Assembly (NCBI GenBank): GCA_003235605.1
Contig: QJVU01000037.1
Location: forward strand, 1 to 13,003
Source: Planctomycetota bacterium
GTDB taxonomy: Bacteria; Planctomycetota; UBA1135; UBA2386
Length of the DNA: 13,003 nt
Reading direction: 5' to 3'
Translations under genes and position numbers: made by a program
Shown here: positions 1-6,979 of the stretch, piece after piece
Layout: every line of letters begins with the position of its first letter
Position numbering within the stretch: position 1 is the stretch's first letter
Notes under the pieces: model-generated
Told to the model about the DNA's origin: nothing
Seen by the model: only the letters and a program-made list of their open reading frames with translations
The model's database searches: none

Positions 1-374
1 GCGATCGAAGTGTTCTCCGGGTCCATGATGTAGCACAGCTTGCCATGCCCGGGGACCTCCATCGTCGGCACCGTCACGCTGCCGCCCAGCTGCCTGGCCC
101 GTTGCTCGCTCGCCTCACAGTCGGCGACCATGACGTAGCTGTTCCAGAGCGACGGAATCCCCTGGGCCTTCATTTCGTCGCTCATCTGTCCGACACCCGC
201 AGCCGGAGCGTCGCCCTGCATGAAGAAGGCGTAGGGCGGTCCGCCCGGCGATTCCTGCATCACGGGCGTCCAGCCGAACAGCTGGCCATACCAGGCAGCG
301 GCGGAATCCATGTTGTGGGCGTTCAGATCAACCCAGCAGAATTCGCCGGGCTGGAAGTCGTTGCGGATCGGCAT
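1..374 (-). CDS. VOC-family (glyoxalase/bleomycin-resistance fold) protein, partial at left edge
   Basis: Runs off the left edge, so only the first 124 residues are seen. The protein begins MPIRNDFQPGEFCWVDLNAH and continues with 'AAAWYGQLFGW', 'PPYAFFMQGD', 'WNSYVMVADCEA', 'RARQLGGSVTVP' and 'KLCYIMDPENTSIA'. This is the beta-alpha-beta-beta-beta order of a VOC module. The pair 'FYG.LFGW' and 'DPEN/DPQG' is typical of cytosolic VOC proteins, which are often about 125 residues (one module) or 260 residues (two modules). VOC members bind metals and act on varied small molecules, so the substrate cannot be named. The ATG is supported by GGAG (plus-strand 382-385) seven bases upstream, one of the few clear Shine-Dalgarno sites in the window. 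The next minus-strand gene upstream ends at 466, and a TACACT box lies between them, so this gene probably has its own promoter. Confidence 0.88.
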   Translation of the reverse strand, partial: MPIRNDFQPGEFCWVDLNAHNMDSAAAWYGQLFGWTPVMQESPGGPPYAFFMQGDAPAAGVGQMSDEMKAQGIPSLWNSYVMVADCEASEQRARQLGGSVTVPTMEVPGHGKLCYIMDPENTSI

Positions 375-405
375 CGGGTCACTCCGAGGGTCAATTGGGG
401 GGCGG

Positions 406-411
406 AGTGTA
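406..411 (-). promoter_or_regulatory. Candidate -10 element (GTTACACT) for the VOC gene
   Basis: On the minus strand TACACT, preceded by GT, lies about 31 bases upstream of the VOC start codon. It matches TATAAT at four of six positions and fits the TACNNT form seen at two other starts in this window. The expected -35 region has no good match, so this is a weak call. Confidence 0.3.
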
Positions 412-465
412 ACGTTCGGACGGGGCGGCGTGGATGGCGCGAACGGAAAACACGAGACCCACGAT

Positions 466-1371
466 CTACGGGCCCGCTCGCTCCTTCTCCCACGACCGCA
501 CCCGATCCTGGAGCCCGTCATCCCCGATCGCCTGGCACACCCGGCCGAGCTCCGCGTGCCGGGCGCTGGACCAGACAAGGTCCTCCAGCCGCTCTTGCAG
601 CGGCACATCCCGCCGCAGGGTCGCCAGCCGTCGGTACAACAGTGCGTCCTCGCGGCGGCGGTCCAACGTCTCCGCGAGCTGCGCGGCGCCGCGCACCTTG
701 ACGGACCAGTCGCTGGCCAGCGCTGGGACCGCTTCGATGTGGCCGTATTCTGCGAGCACCGTCGCGCTCGACTTCGCCCCCCATCCGGGCAGACCAGGAA
801 TCCCGTCCGCGTCGTCGCCCACCAGCGCCAGCCAGTCGGGGATCGATGCCGGCGTCACGCCGAACTTCCGGACCACGCCCGACTCGTCCAGCATCGTGTT
901 CCGCAACCGGTCCACCCGCACGATGCGCTGGCCTGAGACGCACTGCGCGAGGTCCTTGTCCGGCGAGTGGATCCGGACCTGCTCGACCCGGTCGTCGGCG
1001 GCAAGCCGCACCGCGCCCGTTGCCAGCGCGTCGTCGGCCTCGAACTCGACCATCGACCAGACCACCAGTCCCAGCGCCGCGGTCACCTCCTCTGCCAGGG
1101 GGAATTGTCCCAGCAACTCGGCCTCCAGGCCGTCGCCGGTCTTGTAGCCGTCGAAGAGCTCGTTGCGGAACGACTCGACCGTGCGGTCGAAAGCCACTGC
1201 CACGTGGGTGGCTCTTTCGGCGCGTGCCAGCGCGAGCAGCTGCCGTGCGAGGCTGCGCGTGGCGCCCACCTCCCTGCCGTCGGGCGCAGCGGCCGCTGGC
1301 GCACCGAACCAGGCTCGGAAGAGCTCGTATGTGCCGTCGATCAGATGGACTACGACTTTCGGAGCACGCAC
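466..1371 (-). CDS. Stand-alone 5'-3' exonuclease / flap endonuclease (PolA N-terminal type)
   Basis: 301 residues, close to the size of the 5' nuclease domain of DNA polymerase I or of free-standing ExoIX-like proteins; no polymerase domain follows. Family metal-ligand motifs appear in order: 'HLIDGTYELFRAW' (Asp12), 'VAVAFD' (Asp62) with 'FRNELFDGYK' (66-77), 'EFEADDALAT' (Glu111, Asp113, Asp114), 'IHSPDKDLAQ' (Asp138, Asp140) and the helix-three-turn-helix 'LVGDDADGIPGLPGWGAK' (183-200; Asp186, Asp187, Asp189). All acidic ligands expected for catalysis seem to be present. By family knowledge it would remove 5' flaps or RNA primers in the cytoplasm; whether it works in replication or repair here is unknown. 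It starts at GTG; the nearest upstream ATG is out of frame and there is no clear ribosome binding site. It lies 74 bases after the small membrane protein gene on the same strand, so co-transcription is possible. Confidence 0.92.
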   Translation of the reverse strand: MRAPKVVVHLIDGTYELFRAWFGAPAAAAPDGREVGATRSLARQLLALARAERATHVAVAFDRTVESFRNELFDGYKTGDGLEAELLGQFPLAEEVTAALGLVVWSMVEFEADDALATGAVRLAADDRVEQVRIHSPDKDLAQCVSGQRIVRVDRLRNTMLDESGVVRKFGVTPASIPDWLALVGDDADGIPGLPGWGAKSSATVLAEYGHIEAVPALASDWSVKVRGAAQLAETLDRRREDALLYRRLATLRRDVPLQERLEDLVWSSARHAELGRVCQAIGDDGLQDRVRSWEKERAGP

Positions 1372-1445
1372 AGGCGGTCCATCGTGCAGGGCAAGGCCGG
1401 CGGTGACAACCGACGGAACCGTGACCGCAGGGTGATTCTGTTGAT

Positions 1446-1766
1446 TCAGCGCTGCCGGCAGAAGACCAGCAGCCTCTCCTCGCGGGGTAGCTCCTTGGTC
1501 TCCGCCGCGAAGATCTCGGTCCAGAGAACGGTGAAGCCCTTGCGTTCCAGATCGTTGAGCGCCGCGCCCAGGAGCTCGTGTTCCCTGTAGAGATCACCGG
1601 CCTTGATGCCCAGGCCGACGATGGGCTTGGTCACGAACACCCGGTAGGGGCCTCGCTCGGCGGCCTGGCGGTGCTTGTTCTGGCCCATGATCAGGCTGGT
1701 GGCACAGACCAACCCGATCGAGACCGCAGTCATCCACTTGCCGTGCCTTTGTAGGAAGGACTTCAT
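1446..1766 (-). CDS. Small membrane-anchored or exported protein, function unknown
   Basis: 106 residues when started at the ATG at 1766-1764. The frame is open further upstream, but that stretch is low-complexity and gives a poor N-terminus. The chosen start gives a basic N-terminus (MKSFLQRHGK), then a hydrophobic segment (about 11-28, 'WMTAVSIGLVCATSLIMG') that could be a signal anchor or an uncleaved signal peptide. The rest is soluble: 'YRVFVTKPIVGLGIKAGD' (41-58), 'HELLGAALNDLERKGFTV' (63-80), then a charged helix and 'LLVFCRQR' at the end. The alternation of strands and helices suggests a small alpha/beta domain facing the periplasm. I do not recognise the family. There is no good ribosome binding site. 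It is divergent from the secreted protein gene at 2016 and may be read together with the exonuclease gene 74 bases downstream. Confidence 0.6.
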   Translation of the reverse strand: MKSFLQRHGKWMTAVSIGLVCATSLIMGQNKHRQAAERGPYRVFVTKPIVGLGIKAGDLYREHELLGAALNDLERKGFTVLWTEIFAAETKELPREERLLVFCRQR

Positions 1767-1925
1767 AGCGCAAGCAGCCACAAGACCCGTGCCGGCGGGG
1801 GGGCGAAGACCGGCATCACCCTTGGCTACGCAACTCCCGTCGGCAAGGGGTGCAAGCCGCCCCAATGGGCCCACTCTCTGCAGGGTATCCGTCTTGCGGT
1901 GCGGAGCGACTGGGGTTTTCCGTGG

Positions 1926-1954
1926 CGGACATCCAGCATGGAACCTGCTACCCT
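1926..1954 (+). promoter_or_regulatory. Candidate promoter for the secreted protein gene at 2016
   Basis: CGGACA (1926-1931, four of six to TTGACA) is followed after exactly 17 bases by TACCCT (1949-1954) inside GCTACCCT. The leader would be about 55 bases and the gene starts at 2016. The -10 agrees with TATAAT only at the key T, A and last T, so the spacing and the shared GCTAC form carry most of the support. Confidence 0.35.
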
Positions 1955-2015
1955 TTCGCCATTGCCCCCGTCGGCACCCCCACCCGTCTCCATTGTCACT
2001 CTGCCGGAGTCAAAC

Positions 2016-3326
2016 ATGCACAGCGTGCGTCCCCGTCGGTCTCCCTTGTCTGTTCCCTTGCTTGCCGGCCTGGCTCTCCTGATTGCTCCCCTGGAGGCCC
2101 AGTCCGGTCCCGGCCAGATCACCGGCATCATCATGGACCCGGTGTTCCGCTCGAACAACCTGGCCACCCTGGGCATCTATGACACCAACGGCACCGGTCG
2201 GGGCACGATCCAGATCAACATGACCAAGAGCAGTCCGGCCGACACTCCCGGCAAGTGGACAGCGGCGCTGACGATCGCCGACCTGGCGCCGGCCTACGGC
2301 GGCGCGGCGGGCAAGCAGTACGTGCTCATGGGCCAGTACGACACCACCGGCAGCACGCCGACGTTCAAGCCCGACCACCGGGCCGACAAGATGAACAACA
2401 CCAGCAAGGCCGACTGTTTCGGGCTGATGATCGAGGGACGGGACGGCCTGTTTGCGTCCGTGGACTGGAACGACGGTGCCTACCTGGGCTGGCGCATCGA
2501 CAACACCTCCGCTTTCCAGACGCCGGTGAAGATCGGTGCTGCATCCGGCGCAACTCCGCTGCCGGGTACCTACATCGACCCGTCCCTGGGTTACGTGGAC
2601 AACAAGCTGAAGCTGTTTTTCACCGACAAGGTGAACAGCATCTTCATGCAGGACATTACCCCCACCATCCAGAACAACGTCCTGGTCCGGGCCGTCATGG
2701 AAGGGAAACCCGTGGCGGTGGCCACCTTGGGCATCCGGCCACATTCCCCCACGCCGATCATCGATCAGGGTGGCGAGGTACGCGGCCTGTGGATGGCGGC
2801 CAACAGCGGCAACGACAGCGACATGTACTTCGTGGGCGGCCTCAGCACCAACGACAAGCCGATCAAGGTCTACGACAACACCGGTTGGATGAACAACGGC
2901 GGCGTCGCCGGCGGCACCCTGTTCTTCGTCAGCAACGACAACTACAACATCGCCCGCAACGGGCAGGTGGCCTGGCTCCTGGGCAGCAACACCTCTCTCG
3001 GGAGCATTGCCACGATGACCCTGGGCTGCCGCGACCCCAAGAACAGTTCGTCGGTGCTCTCCAGGATTGCCCTCTCCATAAAGGCCAATGCAGGCACCCA
3101 GACCCCCGTTTCGATCCCGGGCTGGAACGGAAGCTACGCCCTGGCGGATCCGATCCTCGTCTTCACCAGCATGAGCAGCACCGACGCGGACGAGCTGGCC
3201 CACTGGAGCACCTCCGTCCCCAACCAGCCCGCCCTCAAGGGCCAGCGCATCTCCATCCAGGGCCTCTGCATCCCCCAGGGGGTGAACCCCACCCTCACCA
3301 ATACCGCGACACTGGAGTTCAAGTAG
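2016..3326 (+). CDS. Secreted protein of unknown function
   Basis: 436 residues from the ATG at 2016. The open frame extends back to 1899, but this start has GGAG (2006-2009) six bases upstream and yields a standard signal peptide: basic 'MHSVRPRRS', hydrophobic 'LLAGLALLIAPLEA', probable cleavage near residue 28-29. The mature part is rich in Asn, Thr, Gly and Asp and in short beta-strand patterns ('GIIMDPVFRSNNLATLGIYD', 'GLFASVDWNDGAYLGWRID', 'MYFVGGLSTNDKPIKVYD'), as in extracellular beta-propeller or beta-sandwich proteins. The last 30 residues ('RISIQGLCIPQGVNP', 'TLTNTATLEF') resemble the final strands of the C-terminal module seen more fully in the two other large secreted proteins here, but the GxGC and GxPGC parts are absent. 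No catalytic motif is visible. It is single in its transcription unit and ends at a strong hairpin. Confidence 0.85.
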   Translation: MHSVRPRRSPLSVPLLAGLALLIAPLEAQSGPGQITGIIMDPVFRSNNLATLGIYDTNGTGRGTIQINMTKSSPADTPGKWTAALTIADLAPAYGGAAGKQYVLMGQYDTTGSTPTFKPDHRADKMNNTSKADCFGLMIEGRDGLFASVDWNDGAYLGWRIDNTSAFQTPVKIGAASGATPLPGTYIDPSLGYVDNKLKLFFTDKVNSIFMQDITPTIQNNVLVRAVMEGKPVAVATLGIRPHSPTPIIDQGGEVRGLWMAANSGNDSDMYFVGGLSTNDKPIKVYDNTGWMNNGGVAGGTLFFVSNDNYNIARNGQVAWLLGSNTSLGSIATMTLGCRDPKNSSSVLSRIALSIKANAGTQTPVSIPGWNGSYALADPILVFTSMSSTDADELAHWSTSVPNQPALKGQRISIQGLCIPQGVNPTLTNTATLEFK

Positions 3327-3347
3327 GGGTGTTCCTGACCCTGGAGC

Positions 3348-3374
3348 CCGTCACCGGCTGCGTGCCGGTGGCGG
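3348..3374. terminator. GC-rich hairpin between convergent genes
   Basis: Arms CCGTCACCGGC (3348-3358) and GCCGGTGGCGG (3364-3374) pair over 11 bp with a single G-U wobble around a 5-base loop TGCGT. It sits 21 bases after the stop of the plus-strand secreted protein gene and immediately past the stop of the minus-strand small membrane protein gene, so it could end transcripts from both sides. No T tract follows on either strand, so it is not a canonical intrinsic terminator. Confidence 0.5.
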
Positions 3375-3377
3375 CAT

Positions 3378-3560
3378 TCACGAACCGGGCCGGCCGCAGG
3401 GCTTCGTCACCATCCAAAGGACGACGAACAGCAACAGGACGAGCAACACCCCGAGGAACCCCAGAACGCAGGTGCACAACGTCTGGAGCGCGGGGGCGAT
3501 GACCAGGGCCAACGCGAGGCCCCAGAGGTAGACCAGCAGCCTCAGGAGGAACAGGGTCAC
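3378..3560 (-). CDS. Small hydrophobic protein with two predicted membrane helices
   Basis: 60 residues from the GTG at 3560-3558. It is almost wholly hydrophobic: helix one about 3-26 ('LFLLRLLVYLWGLALALVIA'), a short Cys-containing turn ('TLCTC', 28-32), helix two about 33-52 ('LGFLGVLLVLLLFVVLWM'), then a polar tail 'VTKPCGRPGS'. The codons end nearly always in G or C, as in neighbouring genes, which argues for a translated frame rather than chance. A longer version starting at 3659 overlaps the upstream gene and has a low-quality N-terminus, so the internal GTG is preferred, although no ribosome binding site supports it. It follows the 81-residue gene by 28 bases on the same strand, which suggests co-transcription. 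Family unknown. Confidence 0.5.
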   Translation of the reverse strand: MTLFLLRLLVYLWGLALALVIAPALQTLCTCVLGFLGVLLVLLLFVVLWMVTKPCGRPGS

Positions 3561-3588
3561 GGTATCGTGCTGGACCCGGTTGCCTGCT

Positions 3589-3834
3589 TCATGTCTGGAC
3601 GCACACCGTGATGGCGCCGTTGACAGAGCGGATGGACGACTCCTTGCCCTGCGCGGCAAACAGGATGTCGCCGCCGTGGCGCTTCAGGGACGAGATCTTG
3701 ACGTGGCCTCCGGCGACCAGGGTCGCCTCGATCGTCACGACCTTCTGTTCTCCGTTGGCTGTCACCTGCAGGGCGCCGTTCACCGTGGTGGCCTCCAGAC
3801 CACAGTGGGCCCTGTGCTCCCGCTCCAGCTTCAC
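3589..3834 (-). CDS. Small beta-rich protein of unknown function
   Basis: 81 residues from GTG at 3834-3832. The sequence alternates short strands and turns and contains two related segments, 'TTVNGALQVTANG' (17-29) and 'RSVNGAITVCVQT' (69-81), a pattern loosely like the strand repeats of DUF4097-type putative adhesins; that link is only a suggestion. Codon third positions are almost all G or C, supporting real coding. The same frame stays open and protein-like for 22 codons upstream, back to a TGA at 3903-3901, but contains no ATG, GTG or TTG there, so either the protein starts at this GTG, a rare start is used, or the 5' end is damaged. There is no signal peptide in the short form. It lies 108 bases after the SGNH hydrolase stop, on the same strand. 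Confidence 0.55.
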   Translation of the reverse strand: MKLEREHRAHCGLEATTVNGALQVTANGEQKVVTIEATLVAGGHVKISSLKRHGGDILFAAQGKESSIRSVNGAITVCVQT

Positions 3835-3942
3835 GGTACGTTTCGACTGGAAGGCCGGCGAGCCGAATCGTTCCCCCTCGTGGTCCAGCAGCAGCGGCTG
3901 TCAGCGGTCCACGCAGTGTCGCCGGACTGTCGAGGCGCAAGG

Positions 3943-5085
3943 CTAGTCCGGTTCCAGGAGTCCGTTCTTGCGGAGTTGTTCCGCATAGAACTCACCCAGC
4001 ATCCGGTGGAAGACCGCCGACGGGTGACCGTCGGTGGCGCTGATGGACAAGGGTGAGCCGAGGTACAGCGGGATGCCGTGTCTTGCCAGGTAGGCGTTGC
4101 ACAGATCAATGCCCTCGAAGAGCGGGAAGCCGAGCTCCTTGCTCACCTGCTTGGGCAACGGGGTGGCCGCCAGGGACGACGTGATCGCCACCCTGAAGCC
4201 GTGCTTCTCAGAGAGCGCCTTCAGGCGCCGCATGGCACGCCAGTAGCCTTCCGGACCCAGCATGTAGTGGAATCTCTCGGGAACGCGTTCCTTGCGGTAC
4301 TCGAAGACCCCCTGGGGGTCGTCGAGGATGCCGTTCCGTGGGGAGTTCGTGAGCGGGATGAAGTCATCGCCGGGCGCGCCCCCGGACAGGAGCTCGAGTA
4401 GCCACTCCAGCAGGAACGAGTGGTCGAGACGCCAGAAATCCGTTCGCGTCTCGATGAAGTCCGACAGGGTGAGGTCGTTGCCCACCCAGTCGATCAGCAC
4501 GAGGTCAGGCTCGTACTCGAGGGCCACGTGCTCGAACAGTGCGACCTCCATTGCGGTGTTGTAGCCCACGGTGGCGGTGTTGATGACCTCGTATCGTGGA
4601 CTCCTCTCCTGTTGGCGTCGCTCGTTCAACAGCTTCTCCATCACCCGGAGGCAGCACTCGCCATCATTGCACCCGAAGCCGAACATGATCGAGTCGCCGA
4701 GCGCCAGGATCCGATAGACGCCGTCCGGTTTCTTGGTCTCGAACTCCGGGGTTCGGAAGCCGCGGGAGTTCGTCGTCACGTGCCCGCCCATGAACTCGAC
4801 GTCCAGGTTGGCCCGCATGCGATAGATGACGCCCTCGTTGTGGGCAGGGCGGATGATGTGTCCGAGGTTCACCTTGCCCTTGGGGACGTGCTCGAGCTCC
4901 TCCGACATGGCCCGCGCCCAGTCATCGCGCTTCTTGTCTTCAGCCGCCGCGCCGAGGACCCGTGTGGCGAACTCGGCGCCAAGGAGGCCGACGAACAAGC
5001 CGAGTAGCAGGAGGCCGCCCTTTCCGAGCCTGCCGGATCGTTTGGGCGGCGACGGATCTCTTGGGAGGTTTCTGGGGGTCTGCAC
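3943..5085 (-). CDS. Membrane-anchored SGNH/GDSL-family hydrolase
   Basis: 380 residues from GTG at 5085-5083, chosen because AGGA lies eight bases upstream (plus-strand 5094-5097) and because earlier starts would extend the frame into low-complexity sequence and the preceding gene. A basic N-terminus is followed by one hydrophobic segment (about 22-45, 'GGLLLLGLFVGLLGAEFA'), so the enzyme is probably anchored facing the periplasm. SGNH blocks are clear: block I 'RILALGDSIMFGFG' (125-138; Ser132), block II 'NTATVGYNT' (Gly174), block III 'DWVGNDLTLSD' (Gly202, Asn203) and block V 'ATDGHPS' (Asp352, His354). The lead-in 'TTNSRGFRTPEF' (104-115) is common in bacterial SGNH proteins of this layout. 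The fold hydrolyses or transfers acyl esters, including acetyl groups on surface glycans, but the substrate cannot be read from sequence. It may head a cluster with the two small genes downstream. Confidence 0.88.
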   Translation of the reverse strand: MQTPRNLPRDPSPPKRSGRLGKGGLLLLGLFVGLLGAEFATRVLGAAAEDKKRDDWARAMSEELEHVPKGKVNLGHIIRPAHNEGVIYRMRANLDVEFMGGHVTTNSRGFRTPEFETKKPDGVYRILALGDSIMFGFGCNDGECCLRVMEKLLNERRQQERSPRYEVINTATVGYNTAMEVALFEHVALEYEPDLVLIDWVGNDLTLSDFIETRTDFWRLDHSFLLEWLLELLSGGAPGDDFIPLTNSPRNGILDDPQGVFEYRKERVPERFHYMLGPEGYWRAMRRLKALSEKHGFRVAITSSLAATPLPKQVSKELGFPLFEGIDLCNAYLARHGIPLYLGSPLSISATDGHPSAVFHRMLGEFYAEQLRKNGLLEPD

Positions 5086-5207
5086 GGGCGCGGTCCTGCC
5101 GCCCAGCCGGTTCGGAGGTCGCAGGAATGCTACCCAAGGACCGGTCCGCCGGGGCAGGGCCCTCGGACAAGAAACGAGGGTCACGCCGTGACCGAAAGCG
5201 CGGGAGG

Positions 5208-5238
5208 CCCGAGGCGGGACGCGAGGCCCCGCCTCGGG
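5208..5238 (-). terminator. Perfect 11-bp hairpin after the propeller-like gene
   Basis: CCCGAGGCGGG (5208-5218) and CCCGCCTCGGG (5228-5238) are exact reverse complements around a 9-base loop. The hairpin starts five bases past the minus-strand stop at 5246-5244, the position expected for a transcript end, and precedes the SGNH gene. No U run follows it on the minus strand, so it may act as a 3'-end stabiliser, a factor-assisted terminator or an atypical intrinsic one. Confidence 0.5.
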
Positions 5239-5243
5239 TCGGA

Positions 5244-6698
5244 TCAGTTCACCTGCACCTTGCGGCCTTCCGAGAAGGCCTGGCCCAGGGTGTTGGCAGC
5301 GGCGTCGATCACCTGCCACTGCGCGAACATGGTGGTGCCCGCGGGCAGGCTGGCCGGCAGGACCATGCGGTAGCTGCCCAGACCGCCATCCACGGCGATC
5401 GGCACGATGACATCGGGGGCCACGTAATCGAAGCAGCCCGGGGCTCCGATCCCCGTCAAGTCCTGGTTGATCTGGCTGCCGATGTGGAGGATGGCGTTGC
5501 TCGCTGCGGTCTTGACGGTGAAGGCGAACCTGCCGTTGCCGGCGGTCGGCGGCGAGGTGACATAGCTGCCGGGCACGGCGCCGTTGCTGGCGGCACAGCC
5601 CTTGCCGATCTTGTGGTAGACGGCGCCGGTGGGCAGGTACGCCAAGGCCGAGACGGTGGTCAGGAGGGCGCCTTCACGGACCTTGGGCTGCTTGGTCATC
5701 ACCACGTTCTCGCTGAAGGGCTCGCTTGGCGAGGCGCCGTCCCAGCGCCGCTCGTCGATGCCGGTGGTGCCGAAGAGGTGGTCACGGTGGTCGCCAAATG
5801 CGATCGCCTGGGTGTCGCTGTTGAGCGTGGCGGCCCGGGGCGCCTGGGAGAGACCATCCCCAGTGAAGATCAAGAGACCCGGGTATCTCTCGTATTGGAC
5901 GTTGGCTCCGGTGGCGGGGTTGCGGAACACGATCTCGCCCCAGCGGCCGATGACGGCGATGTTGCCGCTGACCGGGTCCAGGACGGCGTCACTGCAGGCG
6001 AAGGCACGGCCAGGGAAGCGCTGGGACGGGGGCAGATCCGGGCCGAGCTTGGCGGCGACGGCAGGTGTGGTGGTGGTCACCGTCCAGTGCTCCGCGTTGG
6101 TTACGTTTGGAGCGCCGTTGAAGGTGAACATGTGCAGCTTCGTGCCGATGCGGATCATGCCGCCGGGAATGCCGATCGCCCCGCCAGTCATGAACGCGGA
6201 GCCGAACTTGCTCAGCGTGGTGACCGAGCCGTCCGCAGTCTTGATGCGCAGCACCTGGGCGACGCTGGAGGTGTTGGCAAAGGAGTCCACGCCGCAGACA
6301 TAGAGGTAGGTGCCATCACGTTCTATGGAAGCGACGTTGATGCCCAGTTTGCTGGTGTTGACCTTCTGGGCCTGCCAGTTGTCGCCGTTGTAGCTGACCA
6401 GGTAGACGTTGCCCTCGGCTGGCGCGGCGGCCACCTTGGTGCCCAGGTAGAAGCTGGTGGGGGAGTTGATCAGGAAATCGCCGGCCAACTCGTTGGCCGG
6501 GACCCCCTGCACATCGAGGACCCGGGCCTTGCCGGTGTAGGGGTCGAGGGCCTGGATGGAGTTGAACCCGTCAAAGGGGATGCCGTCGATCCAACCTTGG
6601 GTTCCCACTAGATAGTTGCCGCGCTTGAGTTGAGCGCCCAGTGGGCTGAGGAGGGCGAGGAGCAGGAGGGTGGTCTTTGCTGACTGTTTCAATTGCAT
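5244..6698 (-). CDS. Secreted beta-propeller-like protein with planctomycetal C-terminal module
   Basis: 484 residues from ATG at 6698-6696. The open frame extends to 6812, but this Met begins a good signal peptide: 'MQLKQSAK', hydrophobic 'TTLLLLALLSPLGA', cleavage near 22. Residues about 25-355 are strand-turn repeats with recurring patterns such as 'SIQALDPYTGKARVLDV', 'NVYLVSYNGDNWQ', 'YLYVCGVDSF' and 'NIAVIGRWGEIV', which suggests a beta-propeller. Residues about 362-484 form the module common in planctomycetal secreted proteins: 'IGKGCAASNGAVP' (364-376), 'GIGAPGCFDY' (416-425), 'YRMVLPASLPAGT' and 'MFAQWQVIDAAANTLG' (457-472). The paired cysteines in GKGC and APGC could form a disulfide. 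No enzymatic motif is seen. Its leader contains a perfect 13-bp inverted repeat, and there is no clear ribosome binding site. Confidence 0.88.
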   Translation of the reverse strand: MQLKQSAKTTLLLLALLSPLGAQLKRGNYLVGTQGWIDGIPFDGFNSIQALDPYTGKARVLDVQGVPANELAGDFLINSPTSFYLGTKVAAAPAEGNVYLVSYNGDNWQAQKVNTSKLGINVASIERDGTYLYVCGVDSFANTSSVAQVLRIKTADGSVTTLSKFGSAFMTGGAIGIPGGMIRIGTKLHMFTFNGAPNVTNAEHWTVTTTTPAVAAKLGPDLPPSQRFPGRAFACSDAVLDPVSGNIAVIGRWGEIVFRNPATGANVQYERYPGLLIFTGDGLSQAPRAATLNSDTQAIAFGDHRDHLFGTTGIDERRWDGASPSEPFSENVVMTKQPKVREGALLTTVSALAYLPTGAVYHKIGKGCAASNGAVPGSYVTSPPTAGNGRFAFTVKTAASNAILHIGSQINQDLTGIGAPGCFDYVAPDVIVPIAVDGGLGSYRMVLPASLPAGTTMFAQWQVIDAAANTLGQAFSEGRKVQVN

Positions 6699-6733
6699 TG
6701 TTGGCACTTCGGGGGTGAGAGACGACGAGCGCT

Positions 6734-6762
6734 GCTCCGGCCGCTCTTCGAGCGGCCGGAGC
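6734..6762 (-). promoter_or_regulatory. Perfect 13-bp inverted repeat in the leader of the propeller-like gene
   Basis: GCTCCGGCCGCTC (6734-6746) and GAGCGGCCGGAGC (6750-6762) are exact reverse complements with a 3-base centre TTC. The element ends 36 bases before the ATG of the minus-strand gene. As RNA it would be an extremely stable stem. It could be a 5' stabilising or attenuating structure, or the transcript end of the decayed peptidase gene upstream, or a protein-binding palindrome. No U tract follows on either strand. Confidence 0.5.
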
Positions 6763-6979
6763 CGAGCATGAAGAAACCAGTGGTCCACGGCCTGGCATCC
6801 TGGCCGCGCCACAACTGAGACACCGCAAGACGGCCCAGACCGTTACGCGAGTCTCCGAGTCAATGTGCTCTTGCGCCGTCTGGCCTCGAGTCCTGCCAGG
6901 CTTTGTGAGCATCCTGGGTGGCTGGATGGCTCGGGTCCGCAGGCTTGGCTGGTGGAACCCTCGGTCGACCAGAGACCCT

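Noticed and set aside
518..1597. 359-residue minus-strand frame overlapping the exonuclease
   Set aside because: Arg/Gly/Pro-rich out-of-frame translation; the other minus frame contains every 5' nuclease motif in order.
2010..3203. 397-residue minus-strand frame opposite the secreted protein gene at 2016
   Set aside because: No recognisable motif, a His/Val/Gly-rich composition typical of a complement frame, and complete overlap with a gene that has a ribosome binding site and signal peptide.
3557..3940. 127-residue minus-strand frame overlapping the 81-residue gene
   Set aside because: Arg/Gly/Pro-rich and motif-free. The alternative frame has better codon third positions and a plausible beta-rich product.
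4962..6611. 549-residue plus-strand frame opposite the propeller-like gene
   Set aside because: The product is rich in Gly, Val, Asp and His without motifs, as expected of an antisense shadow. The minus-strand frame has a signal peptide and the GKGC/GAPGC module.
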